Source: Streptomyces albogriseolus (GTDB taxonomy: Bacteria > Actinomycetota > Actinomycetes > Streptomycetales > Streptomycetaceae). From it: 64,000 nucleotides of DNA. Under the pieces are notes generated by a model. That model had not been told where the DNA came from, did no database searches, and was given only the letters and a program-made list of their open reading frames with translations. The stretch covers positions 186,001 to 250,000 of the forward strand of contig BMVA01000009.1 in assembly GCA_014650475.1 (NCBI GenBank), written 5' to 3'. Within the stretch, counting starts at the first letter, position 1; the number at the start of each line of letters is the position of its first letter. The translations under genes were made by a program, and so were the position numbers. Shown in pieces: positions 7,391-15,556 of this stretch.

Positions 7391-8377
7391 GTGCCAGAGC
7401 CGTCCCCCACTCCCCAGCGCAAGCGCCGTGGCCGTCTGCTCCGCTGCGGCGCGGCCTTCGCGGTGCTGTCAGCGGTCGCCGGATACCTCGTGGTGCAGTA
7501 CGTCACCGGAGGCACGGGCGGCCCCGGCTGCAAGGTCGTGTCCGGCAAGGGCGACGGGGCGACCTACGAGTTCTCCCCCGAGCAGGCGGTGAACGCGGCG
7601 ACGATCACCGCCGTGGGCACCGCGCGCGAGCTGCCCGAGCGGGCCGTGACGATCGCGCTGGCGACCGCCCTCCAGGAGTCGGCGCTGCGCAACATCGACT
7701 ACGGCGACCGTGACTCGCTGGGCCTGTTCCAGCAGCGCCCCTCGCAGGGCTGGGGCACGCCGCGGCAGATCATGGACCCGGCGTACGCGTCGGAGAAGTT
7801 CTACGAGCACCTGGAGAAGGTGCCGGGCTACACGCGGCTGCCGCTCACCGTGGCGGCGCAGAAGGTGCAGCGCAGCGGTTTCCCGCAGGCGTACGCCAAG
7901 CACGAGCCGGACGCGACGCTGCTGGCCGCCGCCCTCACCGGGCGCTCGGGGGCGACGCTGACCTGCGACGGCCGTCCCGCGGCGACCCGGGCGAAGGGCG
8001 CGGACGCGGTACGGGCCGCGTTGGCCCGGGACTTCGGGCGGGACGTGCTGAAGCCGGCGGGCGCCGAGGTGGACGACGCCACGGGGCAGACCCCCGCGCC
8101 GGACGCCCCCGGCACGGAAGCGGAACCCGGCGACGGCACCGTGACGCTGCCCGTCACCACCGTCTCCAGCGACCGGCGGGACGCCGGGGCGCGGGGCTGG
8201 CAGCTGGCCCACTGGGCCGTGGCCAACGCCTCCGAGCTGCACATACGGAGTGTGTCCTACGCCGGCCGGGAGTGGGTCGCCGGGCACACCGACAGCCAGT
8301 GGCGGCCGGTGGACGGCAAGGGGTCGGCGGGCCCGGGCGGGGAAGCGGAAGCGGTCCGGATCACCACCGGTCAGTAG
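7391..8377 (+). CDS. Membrane-anchored lysozyme-like cell-envelope protein
   Basis: The 328-residue protein starts at GTG 7391 without a clear ribosome site, so it may be leaderless. After a basic segment (QRKRRGRLLR) comes a signal-anchor helix (about residues 17-35). The region ALATALQESALRNIDYGDRD and GLFQQRPSQGWGTPRQIMD resembles lysozyme/transglycosylase-like domains, with Glu in LQES as the plausible catalytic acid. A Pro/Glu-rich linker leads to a C-terminal domain (RGWQLAHWAVANASELHIRS) shared by many actinobacterial secreted proteins. Databases sometimes call such proteins 'heavy metal transporter', which nothing here supports. A role in peptidoglycan turnover is an inference. Confidence 0.75.
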   Translation: MPEPSPTPQRKRRGRLLRCGAAFAVLSAVAGYLVVQYVTGGTGGPGCKVVSGKGDGATYEFSPEQAVNAATITAVGTARELPERAVTIALATALQESALRNIDYGDRDSLGLFQQRPSQGWGTPRQIMDPAYASEKFYEHLEKVPGYTRLPLTVAAQKVQRSGFPQAYAKHEPDATLLAAALTGRSGATLTCDGRPAATRAKGADAVRAALARDFGRDVLKPAGAEVDDATGQTPAPDAPGTEAEPGDGTVTLPVTTVSSDRRDAGARGWQLAHWAVANASELHIRSVSYAGREWVAGHTDSQWRPVDGKGSAGPGGEAEAVRITTGQ

Positions 8378-8514
8378 CCCGGGGTGTTCCCGTGCAGGCG
8401 TGCGGGTGATCACCCGGAGGCGTTGGACGGGTCCGACATTGCGCCGCATTGCCGACTCTTTGCCGGACACGCGCGCAACCTTCGTGGCGGTCGGGCGGTA
8501 ATCAGTGCGTCCGG

Positions 8515-8536
8515 CCGGCCGGTCATGACCGGCCGG
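8515..8536. promoter_or_regulatory. Perfect 22-bp palindrome upstream of a secreted-protein gene
   Basis: A dyad with core GGCCGGTCATGACCGGCC, extended by two more pairs on each side, ends 32 bases before the ATG of the next gene. With no loop it fits an operator better than a terminator, although as RNA it could also fold in the leader. Confidence 0.45.
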
Positions 8537-8568
8537 ACACCATCGTTGTCTGCCGTCGAAGGAGCACC

Positions 8569-8907
8569 ATGTCCCTCCCCCTGACCCGTCGGATCGCCCG
8601 TGCCGCGCTGCTCGTCGCTGCGGGAGCGGCCGCCGGGGTCGGTGCGGCCGGTTCCGCGAGCGCGGCGCCGGCGCTTCCGTCCGCCCCGAACCTCGGGCTG
8701 AGCGCCCTGGACGGTGCGCCCGGCAAGACCGTGGACAACGTGACGCGGGGCGTCGGCAAGACCACCCCGGACGCGACCGAGGTGGCCCCGGCCGCGGGCA
8801 CCACCGTGAAGAAGGCCGTGCCGGTGGTGAAGGAGCTGCCGACCGACTCCCTCGGCAAGGGCGGCCCCGCCAAGAAGCTGCCGGTCAAGGGCCTGCCCCT
8901 CGGCTGA
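8569..8907 (+). CDS. Small secreted protein of unknown function
   Basis: The 112-residue protein has a clear Sec signal peptide: SLPLTRRIARAALLVAAGAA and a likely cleavage after GSASA-AP. The mature part is rich in Pro, Lys, Val and Thr (TTVKKAVPVVKELPTDSLGK, KLPVKGLPLG) with no cysteine and no recognisable domain. ATG 8569 follows GAAGGAG. It is a single-gene unit ending in a very strong terminator and preceded by a 22-bp perfect palindrome. I do not recognise the family. Confidence 0.75.
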   Translation: MSLPLTRRIARAALLVAAGAAAGVGAAGSASAAPALPSAPNLGLSALDGAPGKTVDNVTRGVGKTTPDATEVAPAAGTTVKKAVPVVKELPTDSLGKGGPAKKLPVKGLPLG

Positions 8908-8937
8908 CCCCTCCGCCGAAGGCGACCCCCGGCGAAA

Positions 8938-8976
8938 CCGAAGGGGCCCGGGACCTCTCCCCCCGGGCCCCTTCGG
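8938..8976. terminator. Strong bidirectional terminator
   Basis: A perfect 15-bp stem (CCGAAGGGGCCCGGG at 8938-8952, complement at 8962-8976) with a 9-base loop lies between the secreted-protein gene and convergent dapC. Confidence 0.8.
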
Positions 8977-9003
8977 CGTGCCTGAGGCGGTCTCGGGGTG
9001 CGG

Positions 9004-10101
9004 TCAGGCGGTCAGGCGGGCGACCGCGGCGCGGACCCGTTCGTCCGTCGCGGTCAGGGCCACGCGGACGAAGCGGTCGCCGGCGGGGCCGTAGAAGTCG
9101 CCGGGGGCGACCAGGATGCCGCGGTCGGCGAGGTGGGCGACGGTGTCCCAGCAGGACTCGTCGCGCGTGGCCCACAGGTAGAGGCTGGCCTCGCTGTGCT
9201 CGATGCGGAAGCCGTGGGCGAGCAGCGCGTCGCGCAGGGCGGTGCGGCGGGCCGCGTACCGCTCGCGCTGGACGCGGACGTGCTCGTCGTCGCCGAGGGC
9301 CGCCACCACGGCCGCCTGGGTCGGCGCCGGGGTCATCATGCCGCCGTGCTTGCGGATCTCCAGCAGCGGGCCGAGCACGGCCGGGTCGCCGGCCAGGAAC
9401 GCGGCGCGGTAGCCGGCCAGGTTGGACCGCTTGGACAGGGAGTGGACGGCGACGACGCCGTCGTAGGAGCCGCCGTTGACGTCCGGGTGGAGCACCGAGA
9501 CCGGGTCGGCCTCCCAGCCGAGCTCGATGTAGCACTCGTCGGACAGGACGAGGACGCCGTGCTCGCGGGCCCAGGCGACCATCCGGGTCAGCTCCTCCTT
9601 GGAGAGCACCCGGCCCGTCGGGTTGGACGGCGAGTTGAGCCACAGCAGCTTCAGCCGCGAGGGGTCCAGCTCGGTCGGGTCGTCGTACGCCACGTGCTCG
9701 GCGCGCGCCAGGCGGGCGCCGACCTCGTACGTCGGGTAGGCCAGGCGGGGGAAGGCGACCTGGTCGCCGGGGCCGAGACCGAGCTGGGTGGGGAGCCAGG
9801 CGACGAGTTCCTTGGAGCCGACGACCGGCAGGACGTGCCGGTGGGTCACCTCGCGGGCGCCGAGCCGGTGCTCCACCCAGCGGGTGAGCGCGTCCCGCAG
9901 TTCCGGGGTGCCCCACACCGTGGGGTAGCCCGGCGAGTCCGCCGCGGCGATCAGCGCCTTCTGGATGTGCTCGGGCACCGGGTCGACGGGCGTGCCGACC
10001 GAGAGGTCGACGATGCCGTCGGGGTGCGCTGCGGCCGTCTTCTTGTACGGCTCCAGCTTGTCCCAGGGGAAGGCGGGCAGCCGGTCGGAGACTGCGGACA
10101 C
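9004..10101 (-). CDS. dapC: Succinyldiaminopimelate aminotransferase
   Basis: The 365-residue class I/II PLP-dependent aminotransferase converts N-succinyl-2-amino-6-ketopimelate to N-succinyl-L,L-DAP with glutamate as donor. Fold-type I landmarks are present: SPSNPTGRVLSKEEL (cofactor Asn), LSDECYIELGW (Asp/Tyr), the Schiff-base Lys in VHSLSKRSNLAGYR, and the carboxylate-binding Arg in RFVRVALT. GTG 10101 is the start. It lies just downstream of fdxA with a stem-loop between, the same pair as Rv1177-Rv1178 in mycobacteria. Function is assigned from family and from dapE in the same block. Confidence 0.88.
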   Translation of the reverse strand: MSAVSDRLPAFPWDKLEPYKKTAAAHPDGIVDLSVGTPVDPVPEHIQKALIAAADSPGYPTVWGTPELRDALTRWVEHRLGAREVTHRHVLPVVGSKELVAWLPTQLGLGPGDQVAFPRLAYPTYEVGARLARAEHVAYDDPTELDPSRLKLLWLNSPSNPTGRVLSKEELTRMVAWAREHGVLVLSDECYIELGWEADPVSVLHPDVNGGSYDGVVAVHSLSKRSNLAGYRAAFLAGDPAVLGPLLEIRKHGGMMTPAPTQAAVVAALGDDEHVRVQRERYAARRTALRDALLAHGFRIEHSEASLYLWATRDESCWDTVAHLADRGILVAPGDFYGPAGDRFVRVALTATDERVRAAVARLTA

Positions 10102-10137
10102 GGGGGATGGCTCACTTTCTGGTACGGCAAACGCCTC

Positions 10138-10169
10138 GGTCCCGTACGGCGCACGGGCCGTACGGGACC
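10138..10169 (-). terminator. Stem-loop between fdxA and dapC
   Basis: A perfect 13-bp stem (GGTCCCGTACGGC at 10138-10150, complement at 10157-10169) with a 6-base loop lies between the two co-directional genes. It may terminate or attenuate read-through from fdxA, so dapC probably also needs its own promoter. Confidence 0.55.
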
Positions 10170-10206
10170 AGGGCGGCGCGTCGGTGCGGGGCCGCCTGCG
10201 GGGCTG

Positions 10207-10524
10207 CTACGCCTGCGGCGGCAGCGCGGCGATGAACGGGTGGTCCCGCTCGATCAGACCGAGCTTGCTGGCGCCGCCCGGGGAGCCGAGCTCGTCGAAG
10301 AACTCGACGTTCGCCTTGTAGTAGTCCTTCCACTCCTCCGGAGTGTCGTCCTCGTAGAAGATGGCCTCGACCGGGCAGACCGGTTCACAGGCGCCGCAGT
10401 CGACGCATTCGTCCGGGTGGATGTACAAGGACCGCCGGCCCTCGTAGATGCAGTCGACCGGGCACTCCTCGATGCACGCCTTGTCCTTGACGTCGACACA
10501 AGGCTGCGCGATGACGTAGGTCAC
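10207..10524 (-). CDS. fdxA: 7Fe ferredoxin ([3Fe-4S][4Fe-4S])
   Basis: The 105-residue protein begins TYVIAQPCVDVKDKACIEEC and has the second cluster motif CVDCGACEPVCPVEAI. The first motif has the spacing of a [3Fe-4S] site (C-x7-C-x3-CP) and the second is a classic CxxCxxCxxxCP. This is the actinobacterial FdxA/FdxC type, a soluble low-potential electron carrier for P450s and other oxidoreductases. GTG 10524 follows a strong GAGGAGG. It is divergent from the GNAT gene. Confidence 0.95.
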   Translation of the reverse strand: MTYVIAQPCVDVKDKACIEECPVDCIYEGRRSLYIHPDECVDCGACEPVCPVEAIFYEDDTPEEWKDYYKANVEFFDELGSPGGASKLGLIERDHPFIAALPPQA

Positions 10525-10664
10525 GCTGTCGTTCCTCCTCGATAGGGCGCTGGCGGGCCTCCTCAGGCTCCGCCGCCTGGCGCGCGGGAGCGCGGCGTCG
10601 TCGATGCCCGCCCCTAGTATCTCCGTTCCGGAGCATGATCCGAACAGGAGGGGTGAACTGACCT

Positions 10665-11753
10665 GTGGAAATCTCAGCCGCCGGGCGCCTCGAGGTCCGT
10701 ATCACCGCTGCTGACGTGGGAAAACGGGTCTCCGTAAGGAGCTTGATCGAACATGGTCCCTCGGGTGAGAAGTTCACCGACACGGTCGGGGTTCTCACAT
10801 CATGGGACAACGGTGTGTTGCGGATCACAAGGAAGAGCGGCGAACGTGTTCGCGTCGCCGAGTCCGCGCTGGTCGCGGGCAAGGTGGTGCCCGCCGCCCC
10901 GGCGCGTCGGCGTGGCCCCGCCGCCTCCTACGAGGAGCTGGCGCGGGTGGCCGCGCGCGGCTGGCGGCCGGTGGAGAGCAAGCGGCTCGGCGCGTGGGAG
11001 CTGCGGGCGGCAGCGGGTTTCACCCGGCGGGCCAACTCCGTGCTGCCGCTGGGCGACCCGGGCCTGCCGCTCGACGACGCGCTGACGGCCGTACGCCGCT
11101 GGTACGCGGGCCGGGGGCTGCCGGCGTACATGCAGACCGCGACGGGCGCGGAGGGCACGCAGGAGCTGCTGTGCGCGGAGCTGGAGAAGCGCGGGTGGGT
11201 CCGCGAGGTGACCGCCGAGCTGTGGACGGGCGCTCTGGCCCCGGTCGCCGACCTGGGCGACGGCTCCTCCGGGGTGCTGCTGTCCCGGGACGCGGACGAG
11301 GCGTGGCTGGCGCGGTACCAGCGCAAGGGCATGAGCGAGGTGGCCCTGCGGGTGCTGGGCGCGGGCTCCCCGGGCGACCCGGTCCCGGGTGAGCCGTCGG
11401 TGTGGTTCGCGACCGTGCCGGGCGCGCCGGGCGCCGCGGCGCCGGCCGCGATCGGGCGGTGTGTCGTGGACGGCCGCTGGGCCGGGTTCGCGGCGGTCGA
11501 GGTGGATCCGGCGCGGCGGCGGGAGGGCCTGGCCACGGCCGTGATGGCGGCGCTGGCCGTCCGTGCGCTGGAGGAGGGCGCCTCGGCGGCCTGGCTTCAG
11601 GTCGAGACGGACAACGAGGGCGCGCGGGTGCTGTACGACCGTCTGGGCTTCGCCCCGCACCACGCGTACCACCACTACCGCGCGCCGGAGGGGACCGCAT
11701 CGGAAGGATCCGCTCCGGATTCATCGGTCCCGGCGGGTGACGGGGCGCCGTGA
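10665..11753 (+). CDS. GNAT-family N-acetyltransferase with an N-terminal beta-barrel domain
   Basis: A 362-residue protein. The first ~75 residues (ITAADVGKRVSVRSLIEHG, then VLTSWDNGVLRITRKSGERV) look like a small SH3/Sm-like barrel, as described for Rv0428c-type acetyltransferases. The C-terminal ~130 residues form a GNAT fold with the acetyl-CoA signature RRREGLATAVMAALA and the terminal strand VETDNEGARVLYDRLGFAP. GTG 10665 is preceded by AGGAGGGG at a somewhat long spacing. Its stop overlaps the next gene's GTG (GTGA). The substrate is unknown. Confidence 0.82.
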   Translation: MEISAAGRLEVRITAADVGKRVSVRSLIEHGPSGEKFTDTVGVLTSWDNGVLRITRKSGERVRVAESALVAGKVVPAAPARRRGPAASYEELARVAARGWRPVESKRLGAWELRAAAGFTRRANSVLPLGDPGLPLDDALTAVRRWYAGRGLPAYMQTATGAEGTQELLCAELEKRGWVREVTAELWTGALAPVADLGDGSSGVLLSRDADEAWLARYQRKGMSEVALRVLGAGSPGDPVPGEPSVWFATVPGAPGAAAPAAIGRCVVDGRWAGFAAVEVDPARRREGLATAVMAALAVRALEEGASAAWLQVETDNEGARVLYDRLGFAPHHAYHHYRAPEGTASEGSAPDSSVPAGDGAP

Positions 11754-12634
11754 GCGGGCACGAACCGGGTATGCGCTCCCCCTGTCCCCCGCCGCCCGGG
11801 CGCTCCGCCGAACTGCGCGAGCGGTTCGCCGAGGAGGCCCGCTGCGAGCGGCCCGGCCTGTCCGCGCTGTGTCTGCTGGTGGCCGCGGAGGGCGACGGCA
11901 CGCTGGACGAGGCGGGCATGGACGCGGTGGAGATCGAACTGGACCGGCTGGCGGGCGAGCTGCCGCACCGGCCGGGCTCGCCGCACGCCTGGGCGGTGGC
12001 GCTGCGGGACCTGCTGGGCGAGCGGTACGGCTTCCACGGCCTGCCGCACGACTACCGGCGGCTGGAGTCCTCGCTGCTGCACGAGGTGCTGCGGCGCCGG
12101 CGCGGGCTGCCGATCCTGCTGTCGGTGGTGTGGATCGAGGTGGCCCGGCGGGCGGGCGCGCCGGTGTACGGCGTGGCGCTGCCCGGGCACTTCGTCGTGG
12201 GCTTCGGCGACCCGGGCGGGGCGGGCGCCGGGCAGGTGCTGGCCGACCCGTTCGACGGGGGCCGGGTGCTGACGGGACCGGACGCCGAGCTGCTGGTCGC
12301 CGGGGCCACCGGAGGCCCGCTGGAGCCGTCCATGCTGGCCCCGGCGGGGACGCTGGAGGTGGTCGCGCGCATCCTGAACAACGTCCGTGCCTGGGCGGCG
12401 ACCCGCCCCGAGCGCACCGACGTCGGCCTGTGGGCGCTGGACGTCGCCCTGCTCCTCCCGTCCCGCCCGGCCCGCCTGCGCTACGAGCGCGCCCAGCTCC
12501 TCGTGCAGCGCGGCGAGTTCACGGCGGGCGCGGCCGAACTGGAGGCGTACGCGGACGTCGTCGCGGCGGTCGACCAGGCGGCCGCGGACCGCATCCGCGG
12601 GGAGGCGCTGGCCGCGCGCGCCCTGCTCAACTGA
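11750..12634 (+). CDS. SirB1-family protein (transglutaminase-like plus TPR-like tail)
   Basis: A 294-residue protein. Its central part (FHGLPHDYRRLESSLLHEVL, then RRRGLPILLSVVWIEVARRA and GVALPGHFVVGF) matches the SirB1/Transglut_core2 family. The C-terminus (LPSRPARLRYERAQLLVQRG, EFTAGAAELEAYADVV) resembles a TPR. The usual transglutaminase cysteine is not obvious, as in many family members, so activity is doubtful. GTG 11750 overlaps the GNAT stop; an in-frame ATG at 11771 is an alternative. The function of this widespread family is unclear. The gene ends at a bidirectional terminator. Confidence 0.8.
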   Translation: MSGHEPGMRSPCPPPPGRSAELRERFAEEARCERPGLSALCLLVAAEGDGTLDEAGMDAVEIELDRLAGELPHRPGSPHAWAVALRDLLGERYGFHGLPHDYRRLESSLLHEVLRRRRGLPILLSVVWIEVARRAGAPVYGVALPGHFVVGFGDPGGAGAGQVLADPFDGGRVLTGPDAELLVAGATGGPLEPSMLAPAGTLEVVARILNNVRAWAATRPERTDVGLWALDVALLLPSRPARLRYERAQLLVQRGEFTAGAAELEAYADVVAAVDQAAADRIRGEALAARALLN

Positions 12635-12695
12635 GACGGCGCGGACGGCCGCCTGCATTCCTGCCTGCCGACGCCCGCCGCCTCGACGATCCGAT

Positions 12696-12727
12696 CGGCG
12701 CCGCACGGAGGGTTCCGTGCGGCGCCG
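12696..12727. terminator. Bidirectional terminator
   Basis: A perfect 14-bp stem (CGGCGCCGCACGGA at 12696-12709, complement at 12714-12727) around a GGGT tetraloop lies between convergent genes. Confidence 0.8.
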
Positions 12728-12746
12728 CCGTCGTCGTCCGCCGGGA

Positions 12747-14948
12747 TCAGCTCGCGTTCGTCTCGATGACGGCCGTACGGTCGGTCTTGCTGACCAGCGC
12801 CTGGCGGAGGGCGCCGTAGACGTCCTGCGGGGTGACGGGGGTCTTCTCGCCGTTGCCCCGGGTGATGAGAACGTCGTCGAAGGCCTGGCCGTACAGGTCC
12901 TCCAGGGCCTTCAGGTCGGGCTTCTCGACGAGCTTGCCGTTGACCGCCTCGACGCGCAGGAACTTCCACAGCGACTTCTCGGGGCTCATCGGCACCGAGT
13001 GCGCCGGGTCGGTCTGCACGGTGACCCGGTCGGACATGGCGGGCTCGGCGAACTCCTTCATCATCCGGTCGACCTCGGCCTTGGTGACCTTCGGCTGCTG
13101 GGTCGTCGTCGGGACGTTCACCGCGGCGGCGGTGCCGGTCTCCACCTGCGTGCGGTACGCGGCGGCGACCACGTCGGCCGCCTTGGCGACGTCGACGCCC
13201 TTGCCCGCCTGCGGGTACACCGGGACGGCCTTGCCGGACTCGAACGTGATCGAGCCCTCCTTGACCGTGCCGGCGCCTCCGGCGGCGTCCTCCAGGGCGG
13301 CCTGGAGCTTCTCCTGGTCGACCGGGATCTCCGGCTCCACGACCCGCGACTGGCCGAACAGCGAGCCGATCACGTTGACCGGGTTGTAGTCGCTGGTGGC
13401 GGCCTTGCCGACGGTGGCGTCGATGTCGACCTGGAGACCGGCGTTGTCCGGCTGGAGTTCGAAGGTCTTGCCGTCCACGGACAGCTTGAGCGGCTTGTCG
13501 AGCCGCCCGTCGAGCGCGCCGTCGAGCTTCTTCACGGCCTCGTCGCGGGTGCCGCCGCCGATCTCGATGCCGAGCACCGTGGTGCCCTTGGGCACGTCGG
13601 AACGGTTCATCAGCAGGCCCGCGCCGTAGGCGACACCGGCGACGAGGACGACGCCGGTGGCGAGGAGGACCAGCTTGCTGCGGCCCTTCTTCTTCGGCGC
13701 CTTGGCGGAGCTCGCCGGGGGCGGGCTCACCGGCTCGGGCAGCTTGGGCGGGGTGTGCGGGCCGGGGGCGTTCGGGCCCATGCCGGGCGCGTCGAAGGAG
13801 GCGCTCGGCGGGATCACCGGGATGCCGCTGGTCACGGTGTGCCCGGAGACGTTGTCGTGGCGCGGGAAGCCGGGGTCGCCGGGCACGGCCGGCTTCTGCG
13901 GGGTGAGGATCGCGGTGTCGTCGCTCAGTCCGCCGCCGGGGACCGCGTGCGAGCCGGTGCGTTCCTCCGTGAAGGGCGCGCCGCCCCCCGGCGGGGTCAT
14001 CGGGCCGTCGCCGGTGACCGGGCCGCCGGTGGGCCCTGAGGGGGCCTGGGGGCCGCCCGGACGCCCGGGTCCGGGCACAGGGGCCCCCGGGCGGGCGCCG
14101 GGGCCGCCGGGGCCGCGCTGCGGGCCGCCCTCGGCGTCGTCGGCGAAGTACGGCAGGTCGTCGCGGCGGGGTTCGCCGCCGCGGTCGGCGCGGTTGCCGC
14201 CGGGAGCGCCGGCCAGCGCCTCGGTCACGTCGAAGGAGCCGGTGCCGCCGCCGTGCCCGGGAGCCACGGGCCCGCCGGTCGCACCGGTCGCGCCGGTGGG
14301 TCCGGGCGCCTTCGGGCCGCCGGGGCGGGGTCCGCCCGGCGCGCCCATGGAGCCGACCACGCCGCCGGGCCGTCCTGCGCCGGGTCGGGCGCCGTTCGGG
14401 GCGGACGGGCCGCCCGGCGCCTTGGGCGCGGCGCCCGACGGGCCGCCCGACGGCGCACCGGGAGCTGCGCCGGACGGCGCGCCGGAAGTGCCGGGCGCGG
14501 GCGCGCCGTTGGCCGCGCCGCCGGCCTGACCGGGCTTGGCCGGCGCGGACTTGCGGGGCGCGAACCAGTCGCTCGCGGGCTTGTCCCCGGCGGCGGGCCT
14601 GTCGGCCGTCTCGGGCCGCGCGGGCGGCTCGACCGGGTCGGCGGCGGGAGCGGCGGGAGCGGGCCCGGCGGCTGCCTCGGTGTCGGCGGCCGCCTTCTTG
14701 CTCTCCGCGTCCGTGACGGGCTTGCGCACGACGACCGGCGGAATCGGGCGCGACCCGGGGATGTTGATCCGGATCCGGGTCGTCAGCGTGGTCTCGGTCT
14801 TGCGTTCCTCCGGCCGCGCGGCCGAACGGCCCGCGTCCGTGCCCTCGTCCGGAATCGCCGGGATCCCGTAGGGCGGGGTGCCCGACGGGTAGGCGGCTCC
14901 GCCGCGCCCGTTGGGCCCGGAGGACGGAGTGTCAGTTTCACGACTCAA
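12747..14948 (-). CDS. Large membrane protein with collagen-like cytoplasmic region and extracellular PG-binding-like domains
   Basis: A 733-residue protein starting at TTG 14948 (GGGAG upstream; no better start in frame). Roughly the first 430 residues are disordered, rich in Pro, Gly and Ala with many Gly-x-x repeats (GGPRPGGPKAPGPTGATGAT). A single membrane helix (LVLLATGVVLVAGVAYGAGL) follows, then about 280 extracellular residues with two repeats of the type GGGTRDEAVKKLDGALDGRL and LQPDNAGLQVDIDATVGKA, resembling PG_binding_4/YoaR-VanW-associated domains. This implies contact with peptidoglycan. It is transcribed downstream of the DUF6113/mshB pair. Confidence 0.8.
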   Translation of the reverse strand: MSRETDTPSSGPNGRGGAAYPSGTPPYGIPAIPDEGTDAGRSAARPEERKTETTLTTRIRINIPGSRPIPPVVVRKPVTDAESKKAAADTEAAAGPAPAAPAADPVEPPARPETADRPAAGDKPASDWFAPRKSAPAKPGQAGGAANGAPAPGTSGAPSGAAPGAPSGGPSGAAPKAPGGPSAPNGARPGAGRPGGVVGSMGAPGGPRPGGPKAPGPTGATGATGGPVAPGHGGGTGSFDVTEALAGAPGGNRADRGGEPRRDDLPYFADDAEGGPQRGPGGPGARPGAPVPGPGRPGGPQAPSGPTGGPVTGDGPMTPPGGGAPFTEERTGSHAVPGGGLSDDTAILTPQKPAVPGDPGFPRHDNVSGHTVTSGIPVIPPSASFDAPGMGPNAPGPHTPPKLPEPVSPPPASSAKAPKKKGRSKLVLLATGVVLVAGVAYGAGLLMNRSDVPKGTTVLGIEIGGGTRDEAVKKLDGALDGRLDKPLKLSVDGKTFELQPDNAGLQVDIDATVGKAATSDYNPVNVIGSLFGQSRVVEPEIPVDQEKLQAALEDAAGGAGTVKEGSITFESGKAVPVYPQAGKGVDVAKAADVVAAAYRTQVETGTAAAVNVPTTTQQPKVTKAEVDRMMKEFAEPAMSDRVTVQTDPAHSVPMSPEKSLWKFLRVEAVNGKLVEKPDLKALEDLYGQAFDDVLITRGNGEKTPVTPQDVYGALRQALVSKTDRTAVIETNAS

Positions 14949-15142
14949 GGCAGGTTCTCCCGGTTGGCTCCGCCGCCCGTCACGACCTCACGGTGGGGGT
15001 CCTCCCAGCTCGGGCGAGGCCGAGGGTTCGAGGGAGGCTCGGCGGCGCGCACCACCTTACTGGCCAGATCCGGCCCGTATCCCAGTACCGCCGGGGAAAC
15101 CCACACCGGACCATCACGCCCTTGGCACGGCGAAGTGGTACG

Positions 15143-15556
15143 TCACTTGCGAAGTCGGGCGGGATCCCCGTCCGGTTGCTTCCCGGGTCCGAAGGTGGCG
15201 CAGATCACAGCCACGGCGATGCCGCCGAGCAGGAAGAGATAGGAGCCGCTGCCCGCGGCGAACAGGAAGTCGCCCTCCGGACGGCTGACCGTGAGCAGGA
15301 CGACGGTGATCATCCAGCCGGCGGCGACGGCGATCCCGCCGGACCGGCTTCGGGTCAGCCGCGCCGCCCCGAGCACGGTTCCGGCCTCGCCGGCCAGGGC
15401 GAGCAGCAGCCCGCCGGGGAACCACGCGGGCTGGACCAGCGCCCCGGCGGCGCCGACCAGGGCTCCGAGCACCAGCAGTCCGAACAGGGCGGCGGCGCGC
15501 CCCGGGGACGGCGGGCGCAGAGGCTGCGCCATCAGGGGCGCGCGGTCGCCGCTCAC
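15143..15556 (-). CDS. Four-helix membrane protein (DUF6113-like)
   Basis: The 137-residue protein is mostly hydrophobic with about four membrane helices ([72 protein letters not shown]). The GTG start overlaps the mshB stop (GTGA), so it is translationally coupled to mycothiol biosynthesis. A membrane protein also follows mshB in mycobacteria (Rv1171). The function is unknown; the conserved coupling hints at a link to mycothiol but does not show one. Confidence 0.8.
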   Translation of the reverse strand: MSGDRAPLMAQPLRPPSPGRAAALFGLLVLGALVGAAGALVQPAWFPGGLLLALAGEAGTVLGAARLTRSRSGGIAVAAGWMITVVLLTVSRPEGDFLFAAGSGSYLFLLGGIAVAVICATFGPGKQPDGDPARLRK

